From assembly GCA_964017045.1 (NCBI GenBank), contig OZ024810.1, positions 9,665,562 to 9,729,561 of the forward strand: a DNA stretch of 64,000 nucleotides, given 5' to 3'. Origin of the DNA: Omphiscola glabra (lineage: Eukaryota; Mollusca; Gastropoda; Lymnaeidae). Positions 1 to 10,988 of the stretch are shown here, piece after piece. The notes under the pieces were generated by a model. That model had not been told where the DNA came from. It worked only from the letters and a program-made list of their open reading frames with translations, and made no database searches. How positions within the stretch are numbered: the first letter of the stretch is position 1; every line of letters starts with the position of its first letter. The position numbers and the translations under genes were made by a program.

Positions 1-185
1 CAACGGTGAAAACCCATGTCACATTTTGTTTAGTAATGTAACATTATAATTATAGTTATATTTAGATAATTGGATTATGTTGATTGTTGGAGGGGGCAAA
101 AGCTCATTGTAACATTGTACGTAAGTACAGGGGGGGGGGTTATCAAAAAAAGTATGCGTGCATTGGGGGGTAGAACATTGGGCTT
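1..185. other. AT-rich flank with G tract, no gene seen
   Basis: No ORF with coding character and no splice-site chain is visible. A run of nine G occurs near 131, one of many G/C homopolymers in this window. The segment lies just beyond the 3' tail of the LINE fragment that starts at about 186. Confidence 0.5.
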
Positions 186-850
186 GTGTACGTACTATCT
201 ATATAGATGGCCCCTCCTCGCGTTTATTTGCTTTGGTGTTGTATGATGTAATTTTGTGACATAATTATTTCTTACGGTTGAACCGAGGCGAGAAAACTAG
301 AGAATACATTCTTAACTGTTCCACTTCCTCGCAGCAATATTAGATGTGGACATATTTTATTGATCGGGGGGGGGGGGGGGGGAAGGGGCTTTGAAATGTA
401 TTTTGTAGCAGTTCTGTTCCCATTTGCGTCACTAAGCTCTGCTGTCTGCGGCCTAACCCCCACCATGGGTCCTGTTCGCTAAGAATGGGCAAATTTGCAA
501 AGACGCCTCTGGCGGTCGTGTTGTCTGCCTGTAAGTGGTCTGCCAGCCAGTTCTTTATTCCTAAATAAGTAGGCCTAATTGGTACTTCTGGCTGAGGCTG
601 GGCAGCCCCTGTTTTCGCTAGTGTCCGCTCGCTCATTGCTACTGACGCTGACGTGACCTTGGATTCATTGCATAAAATGTTCATACCCCCCCCCCCCCCA
701 CGGGAGTTCCTTCCGGCTAATGATGGATCTATGTGCCAAGTTTGGTAAAGATCCATCAATCCATGTAAAAGCTTTTGTGGAACAAACAAACAATCCCATT
801 TTGAACAAAGTGATCCCAATACTAAAATGTCCGCCTTATTATACATAATC
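186..850 (-). mobile_element. LINE 3' fragment (RNase H-like region plus tail), copy 1
   Basis: Read on the minus strand, about 660-390 gives an RNase H/C-terminal stretch with the words KTGAAQPQPEVPI, TYLGIKNWLADH and ADNTTARGVF, typical of the region after reverse transcriptase in RNase H-bearing LINEs of the I/Nimb group (family from general knowledge). Positions 335-190 are a noncoding tail. The same two blocks recur in the same order at 21430-22605 on the plus strand; the tails look about 90 percent alike by eye. The copy is internally deleted at a 17-G homopolymer near 366-382, and a C tract interrupts it near 687-699. It is a dead 5'-truncated copy. Confidence 0.7.
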
Positions 851-1121
851 ACCAGCCCTCACCCTCAAATTGGAACTGACCAATCACTGACAGCGTATTT
901 GCTTAATGACCTCACGCTATCATGGCCGATATCCCCCACCCCACGCCCTATTTCTGCATCGTCACAAATGTTTAAATCAAATTGGACACATGATTGGCAC
1001 AAATTAGTGGACCCCCTACCGATCATCAGTGTCATAAAAACACAACATTGGAAATACAATAGAAGAGAGAAGTAACACTGGAGGTTTATCATAATCATTA
1101 TCAAACATTATTTTTTAAAAT

Positions 1122-1216
1122 CTCAGTCAGCCAGTGTATTGTTTGTGTCATCCCAGTCAGCCAGTATATAGTTGGTATCATCCCAGTCAGCCAGTATATG
1201 GTTGGTGTCATCCCAA
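1122..1216. repeat. 30-bp tandem repeat, 3 units
   Basis: Three units containing CCCAGTCAGCCAGTATAT follow each other and differ by a few bases. No gene is attached. ORFs read through here on both strands are repeat artefacts. Confidence 0.75.
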
Positions 1217-1387
1217 TCAAGTGTATGACACAACAACAAATTAATTGGTTTGGACACATAATCAGAATGCCTTTTAACCAACCTGCATGGCAAGCGTACA
1301 ATGGGAGACACCCCGGTTTCAGGAATTTTAACAAGGGCAAAATGAAAACCCTTGTATGGAAAATCCCAAAGAATCATTAGGCTTCAT

Positions 1388-1560
1388 CTCAACTATACAG
1401 TGACACCTTATGAAGGCACTATGCTTCATTTCAACTGTCCAGTGACTCCTTATGAAGGCACTATATTATGCTTGCAAAATTGTTTCACTTCTTTAGTTGT
1501 GCAGCGTAGTCAGTGGTGTAGAGTGGTCGGTGTGGAGGGGGCAGTGGTGTAGAGTGGCCG
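1388..1560. repeat. Two short tandem duplications
   Basis: Two units around CTTATGAAGGCACTAT (about 1405-1465) and two units around CAGTGGTGTAGAGTGG (about 1510-1560). Each is a simple two-copy duplication with few differences, in non-coding sequence. Confidence 0.6.
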
Positions 1561-1824
1561 GTGTTGAAGGGGCAGACCGCCCTGGGAGGCACTTTTCAAT
1601 TCAAGGGGTGGCGTTTTCGTCCAAATGCATTTTTCTTTCATGGAGGGGGACAGAAAAAAGCCTGGTCTTCTCTAGGTGGCAGTAACACTAGTTACACCAC
1701 TGAGTGTAGTAGTAAAAATGTTGATATTGCATTTGATATAAGATTTGGTATTTTAGTTTTTGTAAGATTCTGATATTAAATTGGATGACAGAACAAAAAT
1801 GTTGATCTTATATTTTCTGTACAG

Positions 1825-1961
1825 GGGACAGCAAGTGAGGTAACACTTGTACAACACTCCTGTCTGCTAGAACCACCATGTTTAATAAGATCAAGAAAGA
1901 CAACCCCCTAATGACCCAAGGGCAGATCATTGATAAACTGGTGGCTTATTGTTCACAAGAG
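1825..1961 (+). CDS. Putative exon, 28 codons (possible 5' exon of gene A)
   Basis: A pyrimidine-rich stretch and acag end at 1824, and an ATG in good context (aaccaccATG) lies at 1878. The 28 codons run MFNKIKKDNPLMTQGQ.. to ..YCSQE and stop at the donor gtgagt at 1962, phase 0. The 53 bases before the ATG contain an in-frame TGA, so they would be 5' UTR. It could join the phase-0 acceptor at 23751, but that needs a 22-kb intron holding gene D and much else. I do not recognise the sequence. It could equally belong to a separate small gene. Confidence 0.4.
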
Positions 1962-2207
1962 GTGAGTTATCTGATATTAGACTGTTTTCACATGTTGAGT
2001 TGTCTGCTGCTGATTGATAGCTTCAGTCCATTTATGCCATCATCTTTGATAGTGGCGCATTCATACAAATATCACAAGATGGTATTAGAAAACAAATGTG
2101 GTTGAGATAAAGTTTTAGATGCTTCTCAATAATTTAATAATTGTTCTGAAAAAATTACTTTTAAAAAAACTGCCCAGATAAGCTATCTTCTTTACTATGA
2201 CGACTAT

Positions 2208-2330
2208 GTGTAGTGACCTTCTTTATGATGTGTAGTCACTTTCTTTGGGATGTGTAGTGACCTTCTTTGGGATGGGTAGTGACCTTCTTTGGGATGTGTA
2301 GTGACCCTCTTATGATGTGTAGGGACCTTC
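2208..2330. repeat. 24-bp minisatellite, about 5 units
   Basis: Units of the form TGTGTAGTGACCTTCTTTGG are repeated with single-base changes and one decayed unit. No coding sequence is involved. It sits between the exon-like piece at 1825-1961 and the gene D promoter. Confidence 0.75.
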
Positions 2331-2644
2331 TTTTTAAAAAAAAAATAATCTCAATATTTTTCAGATAGCACCCATGAATATCTTACTAAGATATGAAGAG
2401 CTGATTTTCAAAACGCGGTATCCGCCATTTCGAAAAAAACAAGATAACCGTGCATTCTTGTAGAGCAAACCAGGTTCCTTTAGGACATGTTAAAGTTTAT
2501 TTACAAAACACATTTTATTCCTATATTATTCCATGTCTAAAAATGATTTTATTTTCTAAACGTGGTGTGTATTTTTTTTATTATCAAAATGATGTATATA
2601 TTTTGGACCAATCCGTTTGATTAGCAAGTACGTCAGCGGCATTC

Positions 2645-2656
2645 TGCGCATGCGCA
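2645..2656. promoter_or_regulatory. NRF-1-type palindrome in gene D promoter
   Basis: TGCGCATGCGCA is a perfect palindrome matching the well-known NRF-1 (nuclear respiratory factor 1) recognition sequence, common in TATA-less housekeeping promoters. It lies 31 bases before the ATG of gene D in a locally GC-richer stretch. The role is inferred from motif and position only. Confidence 0.6.
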
Positions 2657-2687
2657 TTAAACATCACGAAGTGAAACGACAACAAAC

Positions 2688-2851
2688 ATGGTGGATTACG
2701 ACGACCTGAATGAAAGAGTTGCTTGTACTATAAAATCTCGAAAAAGAAAGAAAAAAAAAGCTAAACACGAGAAAAAGAAAAATAATTTCGTCATTCAAGC
2801 GGAGGAAAGATACCCCCCGTTACGTGTAATCACTATAAAGGTTTCTGCAAG
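2688..2851 (+). CDS. Gene D exon 1: lysine-rich small protein, N-terminus
   Basis: ATG at 2688 opens 54 codons beginning MVDYDDLNERVAC, followed by a dense basic block (SRKRKKKKAKHEKKK, residues 17-31) and a mixed tail ending ITIKVSA. The donor is CAAG|gtgagt at 2852, phase 2. The basic block suggests a nuclear or nucleolar, nucleic-acid-binding protein, but I do not recognise a family. The NRF-1-type site upstream and the clean donor support a real gene start. Direct joining to an acceptor at 3139 would give a stop after three codons; joining to 4198 keeps phase but meets a TGA four codons in. Confidence 0.6.
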
Positions 2852-3137
2852 GTGAGTTACAGGTAACTTTTGATCAAGCTTCAGTTTCAAAATTGCTAAT
2901 AAAACTAAAAGCCTACTAAAATGGTAGTATTATACATTTATGTGTATGCCACAACGAAAACGTGCTTTTGACGTTTTAGTAATTGTTCTACAAAGACTAA
3001 TGTGTGAGTGTAATTTTTTTAAATGGTATTGGTTTAGTTGGGGTAAAAATTAAAAAGCCAATAAATACTTTTATTTTTTTTTTAAATTTAATAATTCATT
3101 ATTATTTTATAATTGAAAAAAAACAACTAATTTTTCA

Positions 3138-3500
3138 GGCACGAGAAATAACACATGAAAACGTAATGACATGTCATACATCATGACAGAGTATTAATAA
3201 TCTCCAGTCACTGGTTTTGAGCGTGGGGCAACCAGACCAGAGAATATAGAGGGAGACAGAAAAGAAGGAGGCAATTAAAAACCCACATTCAATCTTTCAC
3301 ATGCAGAGCCATTACAGAAGAAAGAGTGCTTAGGCTTAGGAACAGAAATATTAGCCTTCTGATTTGAATTTGAATGTAAATAAGATGCATCAACTTTTCC
3401 TGTAACAAAACCAAGCTGCGATTGAAGATGCTGCACACTGAATCAGACACTTCATAATTTTCTATTTTGTTGTTCTTCTAAATTCAAATAAAATGATTTG
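3138..3500 (+). other. Alternative terminal exon or intron sequence of gene D
   Basis: A good acceptor (tttttcag, ending 3138) is followed, in the phase left by exon 1, by three codons and a stop (HEK*). An AATAAA lies near 3487. This could be an alternative short 3' end giving a 58-residue protein, or simply intron sequence. Nothing else coding is visible here. Confidence 0.3.
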
Positions 3501-3569
3501 TGAATTGAACTTTATCTTTTTTACTTTTGTTTAGAATTCAGATTTATAAAAACAAATCATGCAAACTAG

Positions 3570-3665
3570 TAACAGTCTAAACATTACACTATTACTGGGG
3601 ATAGTAGCAATCTAAACATTACACTATTACAGGGGACAGTAGCAATATAAAAATTACAGTATTAC
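3570..3665. repeat. About 37-bp tandem repeat, 3 units
   Basis: Three degenerate units share AACATTACACTATTAC followed by a G-rich step. It lies in the intron of gene D or just downstream of its short form. Confidence 0.6.
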
Positions 3666-4197
3666 AAGGGACCTTCCAGCATTTATAATAATTTTTGTGT
3701 AAAAATATATTAATAAAAAACATTAATCATACACAATTATATAATGTACATTATATAATTTAATCTAAATTTGATATGTAAGTGGTTTCTAATTTATAAA
3801 CAATCTGAAATATTTTGTACTGGGAATGTTATCCTATCAAAATGGATATACAGCATTTTGTTGTTAAGAAAAAGTGGGATACACAGCATTTTGAATCAAA
3901 ATAAGAAATTAACCCAAGTAAATAAATACATTTTAATGAACCCACATTTCAAAATGTCATCATAATCTAACTTATATTTTGAATATATACCTATATTAAC
4001 ACTTACTTTTCCAAAAATTTGAGCCATCAATGTGTAAGTGTAGCAGAAAAAGTTGAATATCTCAAAATGCCAAAAATGGAGAAACAGCATTTTGAAAATC
4101 AACTCTTCATATATTTATATATATTTTATTTTGTTTTTTAAATCTTTATTAATATCCTGAAATTTTAATTACTCTAAAATTGTTTTCTAATTTATAG

Positions 4198-4288
4198 ATT
4201 CAACTATTGAATAAACTTGAAGCTGCCCACATTTGATGAACCAACACCAACCATTGCTACAAAGAGATTAGACAACTCACCAGCTGCG
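4198..4288 (+). CDS. Gene D exon 2 (contains an in-frame TGA)
   Basis: The acceptor is a branch-like ctaat followed by ttatag at 4197. In the phase set by exon 1 the exon reads R-F-N-Y, then TGA (4208-4210), then a coding-like run INLKLPTFDEPTPTIATK and RLDNSPAA, ending at a weak donor gttagc in phase 0. Either the acceptor choice is different (an AG at 4221-4222 skips the TGA but breaks phase), the locus is decayed, or the base is wrong. The Pro/Thr-rich run is why I consider it coding. Confidence 0.4.
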
Positions 4289-4449
4289 GTTAGCTACAAT
4301 TATTTATTTTTTTAAATTTCCAGGGTTTAAAGTAAATATAAATCGTTACTTAAAATAAATTATTTACTATTAAAAACAAATTTCAAGTGTAAACATAAAA
4401 TATGAAAAGTTCAACATTAATGCTCTATCCAAATAACTTTTTCATCTAG

Positions 4450-4524
4450 GCTAAAATCCAACCTTATAACGTTGCTGCGCTGCCTAAAGAATTCCATAAA
4501 AATAAAATATGTCATCAAAATTAA
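4450..4524 (+). CDS. Gene D exon 3, C-terminus
   Basis: A pyrimidine-rich acceptor ending ctag at 4449 is followed in phase 0 by 24 codons (AKIQPYNVAALPKEF.. to ..CHQN) and TAA. The phase agrees with the end of exon 2. An AATAAA at 4501-4506 overlaps the last codons. If exons 1-3 are joined the product is about 108 residues apart from the TGA. No family recognised. Confidence 0.45.
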   Translation, partial: AKIQPYNVAALPKEFHKNKICHQN

Positions 4525-4611
4525 TTTATAAAAGACCAAACACGTTAGTGTAATTGCATTCTCTGATCTAAAATGTAATTTTGTTTTTAAACCTGCAGAA
4601 TGTCTAAATTA

Positions 4612-4715
4612 GAAAGACCAAGTACATGATCATTGCAGGAACTCATTGGATTTTGAGGGACTAAGTACATGATCATTGGAGGGACTCTTTGGATTCTGAG
4701 GGACTGAGTACATCT
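4612..4715. repeat. Short degenerate tandem repeat after gene D
   Basis: The phrase AAGTACATGATCATTG and a following GGATTTTGAGGGACT-like phrase occur two to three times with changes. Non-coding; the rest of 4525-4850 shows nothing recognisable. Confidence 0.5.
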
Positions 4716-5214
4716 TGGAGTCAAGATTAGGAGCTCATTGAAACCAAATAATTGTATTCATTACATTTGACAGTGATATATATATTTAAGTTTAAGTATG
4801 ATTATTAAACTAATTGGGTGGTTCTCAGCCTGTTAATCGGGACACCTAAGGGCAGTGCTGTCCAACCTTTTTGAATTGGTGGGCCAAAATAATATTCCGC
4901 CCAGCTGCAAATGACATCTCAAAAGAATTTAAAAAAAATTTTTTTTTGAAAATTATTCACATTATTAATACTTATTACATTGTGCATAAATAATCATGCA
5001 TACAATAACATTATCAGATCATCAAGAATATAAATAATGCAAATAATAACGGTGGCAATAATTTTATGATCTATATTGCTTTGAAATGTAATTTATTGTT
5101 TCTTTAACTTGAGGCAGTTTCCAGTAACACCTGGCCACGTTAGATTTTCTAAATGTTGACCAGTCAAAGTGTTAAATACTCTGGACTTAATGTTGGTCTT
5201 TAAGTAGAATCCCG

Positions 5215-5432
5215 TTTTACTTATGTAGGTGCTTCCAAAGTTAGTCTTTACGTAGATTCCAGCTTCACTTATGTAGGTGCTTCCAAAGTTAGTCTTTACG
5301 TAGATTCCAGTTTCACTTATGTAGGTGCTTCCAAAGTTAGTCTTTACGTAGATTCCAGTTTCACTTACGTAGGTGCTTCCAAAGTTAGTCTTTACATAGA
5401 ATCCAGTTTCACTTACGTAGGTGCTTCCAAAG
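5215..5432. repeat. 48-bp minisatellite, about 5 units, inside hAT-like element
   Basis: Units contain CACTTACGTAGGTGCTTCC or CACTTATGTAGGTGCTTCC. Read on the minus strand, units with CACTTAC contain CACCTAC|GTAAGTG, a consensus 5' splice site; about two of five units have the intact form. Confidence 0.8.
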
Positions 5433-5989
5433 ACACTGTCAGATTTTTGGTCAGTTCTTTAGTTGGGGAAATTCATCAGATGTATGCATCATCCATAATT
5501 CATTTGGCTACTCATTCTTAGATTTGTGAATTAAAATAATATGTTCTAGAATCTTCCCTACTTTCTCACATTTCCTACTTGTCTGAATTGCACCAAATAC
5601 AAACAAACACAGTTTGTATCCTGCTTTCTACTCATTGAACGTCTCACACTCTGATCTCAGAATACCCAAAGTCACAACAATATAGGATGGACAGACACTC
5701 TCCCATACCTGGCTGGACTACCTGTTTAAATATCATGGCACCCTTAATCGTCTGCCTGCCAATTTAGTAATTTGTGACACCTTTAGTACCCCAACTCTCA
5801 TCTCAATTACTCTGATCCAAAGAGTTCTGTATTATTATCATCATAAAAAGCACAATTGGGCATGGACATTTTAGGGTGATCAAATAGCTACACATCAAGT
5901 AACTTTTGGTTTCTCTATTCATCTTTCTCAATGCTGCTGTTAGTAATGATACCCTATGACCCCCTCGCCTGTACAAGCAATAGAAAAAA

Positions 5990-6165
5990 TGAGAAGACAG
6001 TATCACATTTCATGTCTCCCCATGTTACTAAATGTTTGCTCTGCTGATGTGAAGACAGTATCACATTTCATGCCTCCCCATGTTACTGAATGGTTGCTCT
6101 GCTGATGTGAAGACAGTATCACATTGCATGCCTCCCCATGTTACTGAATGGTTGCTCTGCTGATG
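5990..6165. repeat. About 58-bp tandem repeat, 3 units
   Basis: Units read GAAGACAGTATCACATTTCA.. to ..GAATGGTTGCTCTGCTGATG with very few differences, so the amplification is recent. It lies inside the hAT-like element. Confidence 0.75.
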
Positions 6166-6562
6166 TACTTAACATAAATTACTGCTACCTGTCAGGCCCC
6201 ACTCCTTCGATTTTCTGACCTCCCCCTTTTCCTTGTTACAATTTCTCCTGTGATCTCATGTGAACTCCCAACAACACTGAATCAATGAATGTCATTTGAA
6301 AATATTTTCACTTTGAAATGTTTTATTTTTTTAAACACACCATAAAAAATTTTAAGCTATTGCGTACCATTTAAAATCAGTTTGTGGGCAGGTTGGACAG
6401 CGCTGCCGGACAGCACTGCCCTAGGGGGTCTTGAAACAAAATACCAGAAATTTGAGTGTTTTATTTTTAATCTTTAACTAATAATTACTAATATTTAAAC
6501 AAATTTTCTGTAACACCTTTCATTATAAATTTGAAAATGAATGTTGGCTGCAACAACTTTGC

Positions 6563-7062
6563 AAATGCTATCAAGAGGTCTCAGCAATAGAAAATGCTAT
6601 CAAGAGGTCTCAGCAATAGAAACTGCTATCAAGAGGTCTCAGCAATAGAAAATGCTATCAAGAGGTCTCAGCAATAGAAAATGCTATCAAGAGGTCTCAG
6701 CAATAGAAAATGCTATCAAGAGGTCTCAGCAATAGAAAATGCCATCAAGAGGTCTCAGCAACAGAAAATACCATCAAGAGGTCTCAGCAATAGAAAATGC
6801 TATCAAGAGGTCTCAGCAATAGAAAATGCCATCAAGAGGTCTCAGCAATAGAAAATGCCATCAAGAGGTCTCAGCAATAGAAAATGCCATCAAGAGGTCT
6901 CAGCAATAGAAAATGCTATCAAGAGGTCTCAGCAATAGAAAATGCCATCAAGAGGTCTCAGCAATAGAAAATGCTATCAAGAGGTCTCAGCAATAGAAAA
7001 TGCTATCATGAGGTCTCAGCAATAGAAAATGCTATCAAGAGGTCTCAGCAATAGAAAATTTG
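6563..7062. repeat. 29-bp minisatellite, about 17 units
   Basis: Units are GCTATCAAGAGGTCTCAGCA plus ATAGAAAAT, almost identical, with a T/C change (gctatc/gccatc) scattered through the array. There are no spacers between units, so this is a simple tandem array. No coding function is seen. Confidence 0.9.
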
Positions 7063-7600
7063 AATGACGCATCACTATTTATTAATGTATGAAATTGGAA
7101 GGTTTTAAAAATTGTAATCCTCATATGCATATCACATGACTTTTCCTAACTGCTGTTCCTGTTCAAATACCTGGTTGGGAATTTAACTTAACACTAAGTT
7201 TACATAAAAAATGTTTGAATGTTTTTATTCAAAGAAATACTACTGAAATGACAATTTTTAAAAGCATTTTCCTTTGATTTCTATTAAATATTTGGTCCTT
7301 CATTCATATCAGAAAAAAAAAATTTTTTTGTTGATAAATGTGCAGAAAAAATAATTAACAAGATGTTTGTATGTGGCTAACAAATTGTTTTTATGATGTC
7401 ATATGATATGTGCAGAAAAAACAGTATTTGTATGCAAACCCCTATTTAATGTTTACTATTCAAGACATTTTTATGTATGTCTACATTTCTAAGTAGAAAG
7501 AAATTGCAAAATATGTATATTTTGACATTTGATTTTAATTTGTTTTTCTATTAGATAAATTGTTATCTCAGATATGTGATGTATTCCATTTAGCATGTTA
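7063..7600. other. AT-rich non-coding stretch
   Basis: I see no exon chain, repeat array or transposon terminus here, only AT-rich sequence with short A and T runs. Confidence 0.4.
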
Positions 7601-7602
7601 TG

Positions 7603-7870
7603 TCATCATCATCAGTGGCGCTACAGCCCATGTAGGGCCCTGGCCTGCTCCACCACATCCTTCGATTCGGAACGATCCATGGATTTCTGCATCCATGCAC
7701 AAACCCCCAACTGGTGTAATCCTTCTCTACATCATCGATCCATCTCAGTCTTGGACGACCAGTGGATCTGCCCCTAGACCTGTATATCGGTTTTGCTGCT
7801 CTACAATCCGACATCCTTTCAATATATCCTGCCCAGCGGAATCTGCCTTTTTTTTTATTGTTGCGACCAT
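7603..7870 (-). mobile_element. Non-LTR retrotransposon 3' end fragment
   Basis: On the minus strand this encodes the C-terminal tail of a reverse transcriptase polyprotein: RAAKPIYRSRGRSTGRPRLR, then WIDDVEKDYTSWGF, then RRMWWSRPGPYMGC. The GRPRLRWIDDVE phrase is a hallmark of the far C-terminus of many LINE ORF2 proteins. The nucleotide tail (AGTGGCGCTACAGCCCATGT on the plus strand) is shared with 16226-16275. A truncated dead copy. Confidence 0.75.
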
Positions 7871-7889
7871 GGGTGGGTCTTTGTACAAA

Positions 7890-8045
7890 TGGTATAGCTC
7901 TTATGTTATATGATTTATTCCAATTAATATGTGATTTATTTCATTTAACATACTACATGTATGTGATTTATTCCAGTTAACATGCTATGTGATTTATTCC
8001 ATTTAACATGTCATGTGATTTATTCCATTTAACATGCTATGGGTT
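7890..8045. repeat. About 28-bp tandem repeat, 4-5 units
   Basis: Units have TGTGATTTATTCCATTTAAC followed by ATGCTA- or ATGTCA-like ends. Non-coding. Confidence 0.7.
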
Positions 8046-8426
8046 TATTCTGTGTTTATTTGATTCACTGCTTGTTCACACTACATTTTCTTTGTGTTGT
8101 GTTCACTATCTCATCTAGTCATTTTTTATTTGATATATTTGAATTGTTCCTTGATTTTGTATTTGGTAAATTTAAGATGAGTTTTTGGTTTGACAGCCTC
8201 TTTCTTCCAGCAGCCATTGGCCAGGGCGACCATGGTTTTTCCGGCAGGCATTGCGCTGGGCTTTTGGGTTTGTGTTCAGTGATTGGCATTTGGGGAGGGT
8301 GTATGGTGGGCTGGTCTCATCGCTGCAAGCAGGGGAGATAATGTATTGTTTAATATTTTACTTTGAATTGTAAAATGGAGAATAAAAAAATATTTTAAAA
8401 AGTAAAAATTTGACTTGTGTGAGTGA

Positions 8427-8700
8427 CTAACGAGTTTTTTTATTTTTTGGGGGGGGGGGGGGGGGGGGTTTGCTTCCCTTGGTTTGGGGGGGGGGGGGGG
8501 TTGCCTCCCCTGATCGCTTCAATTTTTTGAATATTTTTTTTGATTTGCTTTCTCTATCGGGATTTCTTCTTTTGCTACAGGGGGTTTTCTTTCCCCCATG
8601 TCGCAGTTGCGTTTTTGTTTGATGTGTGATGGGATTCGGGCCAGGTTTTTTTTTTGCCTCCTCAGACTGGCCTCCCCGACCTCCATCCCCCAGGATCATT
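8427..8700 (-). mobile_element. Possible LINE ORF1 remnant, Lys/Pro-rich
   Basis: Minus-strand frame with KKTPCSKRRNPDRESKSKK and KKLKRSGEATPPPP, rich in Lys, Arg and Pro and broken by two long G runs on the plus strand (about 8450-8468 and 8487-8500). Such basic low-complexity stretches occur in ORF1 proteins of LINEs, but no zinc knuckle is visible. Weak call. Confidence 0.25.
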
Positions 8701-10940
8701 GAAGTTATGATTTAAGGTAGACACTTGTGATAGGTGTTTGTAAATTTACATATACCTAATTTATATTCTAAAATCATATATACAAAAGCATACTTATTTG
8801 ATATTATATGTATTTATCGTTTTAAAAATGTATCTGGTCATTATAACGTAAGCAGAATATGTAAATTGCATATGCCTATCTAATATAAATGCATATGAAC
8901 TAAATTAAATATACGGTTGTGTTATCTTTCTTTTTCCATGCGTTTTTTATTTCCCCTGCTTTCCATCATCTCAAAGCTGCAATGCTGTGATTTCCAAAAA
9001 AAAAAAATAAATCGGTGGTTTAGGACGAAAACGTTTCATGGCATGAACTTCATCTTGTTCACCACAACTGATACAGCCTCTAATCATTAGCACATTGACC
9101 AGAAAGTATATTTTACAAATATGTAATAAAATTGAGTCATCAGATACACCCAGAATTGACAGCAGGAAATCACCTTTTTAAATTTTTACGGTAAAAGGAA
9201 GGCTGCCGTGAATTTTTGTTTTTCTTTTTAATATTTAAATTGAAATCCTACGGTCGAGGGGAGGCAATCGTGTATTTATTTTCTAAAATCTTAAAACTGC
9301 AACAGTTACTCCCCATTTAATTTAGGTCGTATGTAATTTTTTAGATACATTTTTTCGTGCCAGGTTATTTCCCTTTGACCGTAAAAATAATTTGCCTCAC
9401 ATTTTCTTTTTCTAACCATGCTTTTTTTTTAAAAAAAATAAAAAATTATAAATTGGAAATTATAGATTTTAAATGAGCAACAGTTAAATCAATGGTATAA
9501 AGACTTGAAGGGGTGAAATTTACAACATATCTTAATTTAATTAAGCTCAATTTTCGTTAATTATATTTTATGTTTTACTCAACTACAGTACCTGATAATT
9601 TGTATTTATTAAATCAATAGTTTAAACTTTATATAACAGTAGAAATTAGATTTAAAAAAAAAATCTCCTTAAATAATAATAATGTAGAATTTATTAAACT
9701 TTATGGCCATTCAATAAAGCACAATTAAGTAGAAAAATTGCTTTCATATTGTTCTTACTCGTTCAAAGGTAGATAAAATATTAATTGCTCAACTTTAATT
9801 TTTAGCAATATTCCAAAAGTAAACAGTGAGTTTCTGTTGTTTGTCCCTGATCTTAAACAAGATGTTAATTTGTACAGCTAGACTTAGCAGTAGGAATGAG
9901 ATTCACTGCATTAGAAAACTTTCCCTATGTGCTTTTATGCACAAGGTCACCAAAAACAGATTGTTATCAAGTGGATAATGTCTTTCAATAAATATTTATA
10001 TATATTAAAGTTAAAGTATCTTGAAAGCTTGTGAATAATTAACCATCCAAATGTTCTTTTCAATTTTTTTTCCTTAATTTTATCTTAAACACACTACTTC
10101 GATTGATCAATAAATGCAGAGTTGGATGCACACAACCTTAATGTGCAAATTAAAATTAGTATCAAATGAAACAGTTAATAAAATGAATGAAAAAAAGTCA
10201 AAGCCTCATTTTTCCATAAGACAAAGTTTTGATTGTTACAACATCCAACATAACACAACTATTGAGAACAAATTGAATAAAATCAACCAAAACAAAATGA
10301 TTAGTAATCTTATTATTTTATTATATCATTCATGTCAATCATTCAAGAGAAACATTGGAAAACTATCTTTTGTGGATGCCAATTATTCTACATCCCAATT
10401 ACAACTGATGAAATAAACTTAAAACCTCTCTTTCATCTACAAATCAAAACCAACATTGGCTACACATATACATATTTTAAATTTAGGTAAATTATAAATG
10501 ACTGTTTTACGTTTTAAAATTTTAATTGAGAGATTGTTTCAACATCCCTACACTGAGAAGAGCATTTGAGAAAATTCAAAATCACTTATGTAGAAACACA
10601 GAAATTTTATGCAAATATGACAGGGTCAAAATTTAATTGAATGTTTAAGTATATTTACACCTTTAACAATATTTTACGTCTTAAAATTAACTGGAACAAT
10701 ATTTTGCATTTTCTTTGTACACATTCATTACAACAAATAGATTTGATTTTTCACAAATGCTTTTACTATATATTAAAATGACTTCCAAATCAGGAGTTAC
10801 AGAACCAGTTAAGTAAAATAAAAAAAGTTGGTTATTGAATAAATTGTATAATATATTATCAGGCTGTTTACTTGAGAGTTGTGGTCATGAAATAACAAGA
10901 AGCAAGATGAGAAAATATTCCACACAGCACAGCAACCTCT
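8700..10940. other. AT-rich stretch without clear gene; possible 3' UTR of gene C
   Basis: A 26-codon coding-like run occurs on the minus strand near 9085-9005 (GCISCGEQDEVHAMKRFRPK) but lacks convincing splice sites. A 100-codon plus-strand ORF at 10114 has the composition of AT-rich noise. If gene C ends at 10945, sequence below it on the minus strand would be its 3' UTR. Confidence 0.35.
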
Positions 10941-10944
10941 AGAG

Positions 10945-10988
10945 TTAAATTGACATCATGTCAGAGTTTTTTTCAGATGTTCTCAAAC
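10945..10988 (-). CDS. Gene C candidate terminal exon
   Basis: On the minus strand a strong acceptor (gtctctatttttctag) precedes GT-TTG-AGA.. which reads LRTSEKNSDMMSI and TAA in phase 1. The phase equals that left by the donor of the exon at 13375-13549 if that exon starts in phase 0. Short and unconfirmed. Confidence 0.3.

Larger units (their letters stand above)
4853..6418. mobile_element. Non-autonomous hAT-like element, 1.57 kb
   Basis: The left end is CAGTGCTGTCCAACC and the right end carries GGTTGGACAGCGCTG followed by a second GGACAGCACTG, an inverted pair with the CAG..CTG ends of hAT transposons. Flanks are cctaaggg (4845-4852) and ccctaggg (6419-6426), an imperfect 8-bp duplication. 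No transposase ORF remains. The interior has AT-rich sequence and two minisatellites (5215-5432, 5990-6165). Confidence 0.65.

Noticed and set aside
6563..7062. Regular 29-bp repeats as a CRISPR array
   Set aside because: No spacers, and the context is an animal genome. It is a simple minisatellite.
8039..8341. 100-codon plus-strand ORF
   Set aside because: Starts inside a tandem repeat, has biased hydrophobic AT-rich codons and no splice or promoter context.
9005..9085. Minus-strand exon with GCISCGEQDEVHAMKRFRPK
   Set aside because: Coding-like, but no pyrimidine tract before the AG and no donor before a T12 run.
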